Assembly (NCBI RefSeq): GCF_001428025.1
Contig: NZ_LMSC01000008.1
Coordinates: 190,545-224,134 of the forward strand
DNA length: 33,590 bases
Direction: 5' to 3'
Source of the DNA: Phycicoccus sp. Soil748
GTDB lineage: Bacteria > Actinomycetota > Actinomycetes > Actinomycetales > Dermatophilaceae
The translations under genes were made by a program, and so were the position numbers. The notes under the pieces are model-generated. The model was not told where the DNA came from. It did not search any database and worked only from the letters and a program-made list of their open reading frames with translations. This document shows, one piece after another, positions 33,156 through 33,590 of this stretch (the first letter of the stretch is position 1; each line of letters opens with the position of its first letter).

Positions 33156-33590
33156 GAGTTCGGAGGGGGTCTAGAGGGGCTTCGTTGGTCCGAATTCGTG
33201 CTCAGCAGAGGGAAGTCCAGTCCGGTGTCGTCCGTGATTTCGGATGTCCGTGTTAGCAAATCCGTTAGCAAGATCCGCCCTGGTGACCACGCGGGTCTGC
33301 GCAGTGACCCGGGCCAAACAGACGGAAGGGTGACCCGCTGCGATGCGGGTGTGGAGCCGGCCGAACGGGTCTGAGAACCACGCGACCGACGGCGGTGAGG
33401 GCTGGGGCTTGCGGCAGCCAGGCACGCGCCGGCCCCTGCCGTCACCAGCGCAGTAAAGGGTGAGGTGGCCGGAGCTGAGGGCGGCGTCCTGGTACTGGTC
33501 CGGGGCGCGACTTCTTTGTCTGTTGGTGTGGGGTGCGGTGGGGTGCGCGAGGACGGCGCGCCAGCGCCGCCCGCAGCGCGGGGCCCCATC
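33156..33590. other. Element-side sequence with two GTTAGCA copies; no gene seen
   Basis: GTTAGCA occurs at 33252-33258 and 33264-33270, 12 bases apart, matching the copy at 33048-33054. Minus-strand frames are open to the right edge in more than one phase, but none has a protein-like sequence, so no coding call is made. Inference: the left end of an integrated element. Confidence 0.4.

Noticed and set aside
33108-33374. Open frame beginning WWPGAGSNRRPSDFQ
   Set aside because: This is the well-known false translation of a tRNA 3' end; the DNA is the tRNA-Phe fragment.
33152-33589. Possible minus-strand coding region running off the right edge
   Set aside because: Two frames are open over the same stretch, both Pro/Thr/Ser/Arg-rich with no motif; coding cannot be supported.

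Overview
The window is a high-GC actinobacterial chromosome segment. It has many GTG starts, leaderless-type promoters and the actinobacterial families DUF3073, BldC and GerW. The order purL ... purF-purM ... DUF3073 - valine/leucine dehydrogenase - bldC matches the Streptomyces arrangement known from the literature. I infer a Micrococcales organism, perhaps Intrasporangiaceae-like; the genus cannot be fixed from sequence alone.

Layout. (1) 1-3650: the 3' part of purL, a GAF histidine kinase and a sterol-carrier-like protein. (2) 3653-7519: a minus-strand operon (zinc alcohol dehydrogenase, spermidine-synthase-like protein, Gfo/Idh/MocA oxidoreductase) diverging from a luciferase-like F420-type oxidoreductase. 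(3) 7512-11391: a SigK module on the minus strand (molybdopterin oxidoreductase, fasciclin lipoprotein, ECF sigma factor, anti-sigma factor). Two promoters here share the motif C(A/C)ATCC-N15-(G/A)CGAAT. (4) 11459-17082: a small membrane protein, purF, a broken DUF559-type gene between two related palindromes, purM, another small membrane protein and two tandem paralogues of unknown function. (5) 17169-19255: an NCS1 permease coupled to a cysteine hydrolase. (6) 19395-22518: DUF3073, an amino-acid dehydrogenase divergent from bldC, and an alpha-methylacyl-CoA-racemase-like protein. (7) 22638-26401: an XRE-like protein converging on a 1095-residue hybrid histidine kinase. (8) 26534-30268: a patatin with an internal membrane block, a DUF2231 protein, a GerW-family protein and a lipoprotein. 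(9) 30300-33070: an accessory cassette of three genes joined by ATGA overlaps (ArsR-like regulator, methyltransferase, unknown protein) and a GNAT gene. An imperfect direct repeat flanks it. (10) 33071-33590: a 45-nt 3' fragment of tRNA-Phe with its terminator but no 5' half. This is the classic scar of an integrated element, which should continue beyond the right edge.

How the genes work together. purL, purF and purM belong to de novo purine synthesis. The fasciclin lipoprotein, sigma factor, anti-sigma factor and molybdo-enzyme look like one envelope-stress regulon. The permease and hydrolase probably import and process an N-heterocycle or amide. The strongest leads for something new are the ATGA-coupled cassette with its unusual third protein next to the tRNA-Phe att scar, the duplicated unknown family after purM, and the palindromes around the decayed gene between purF and purM.
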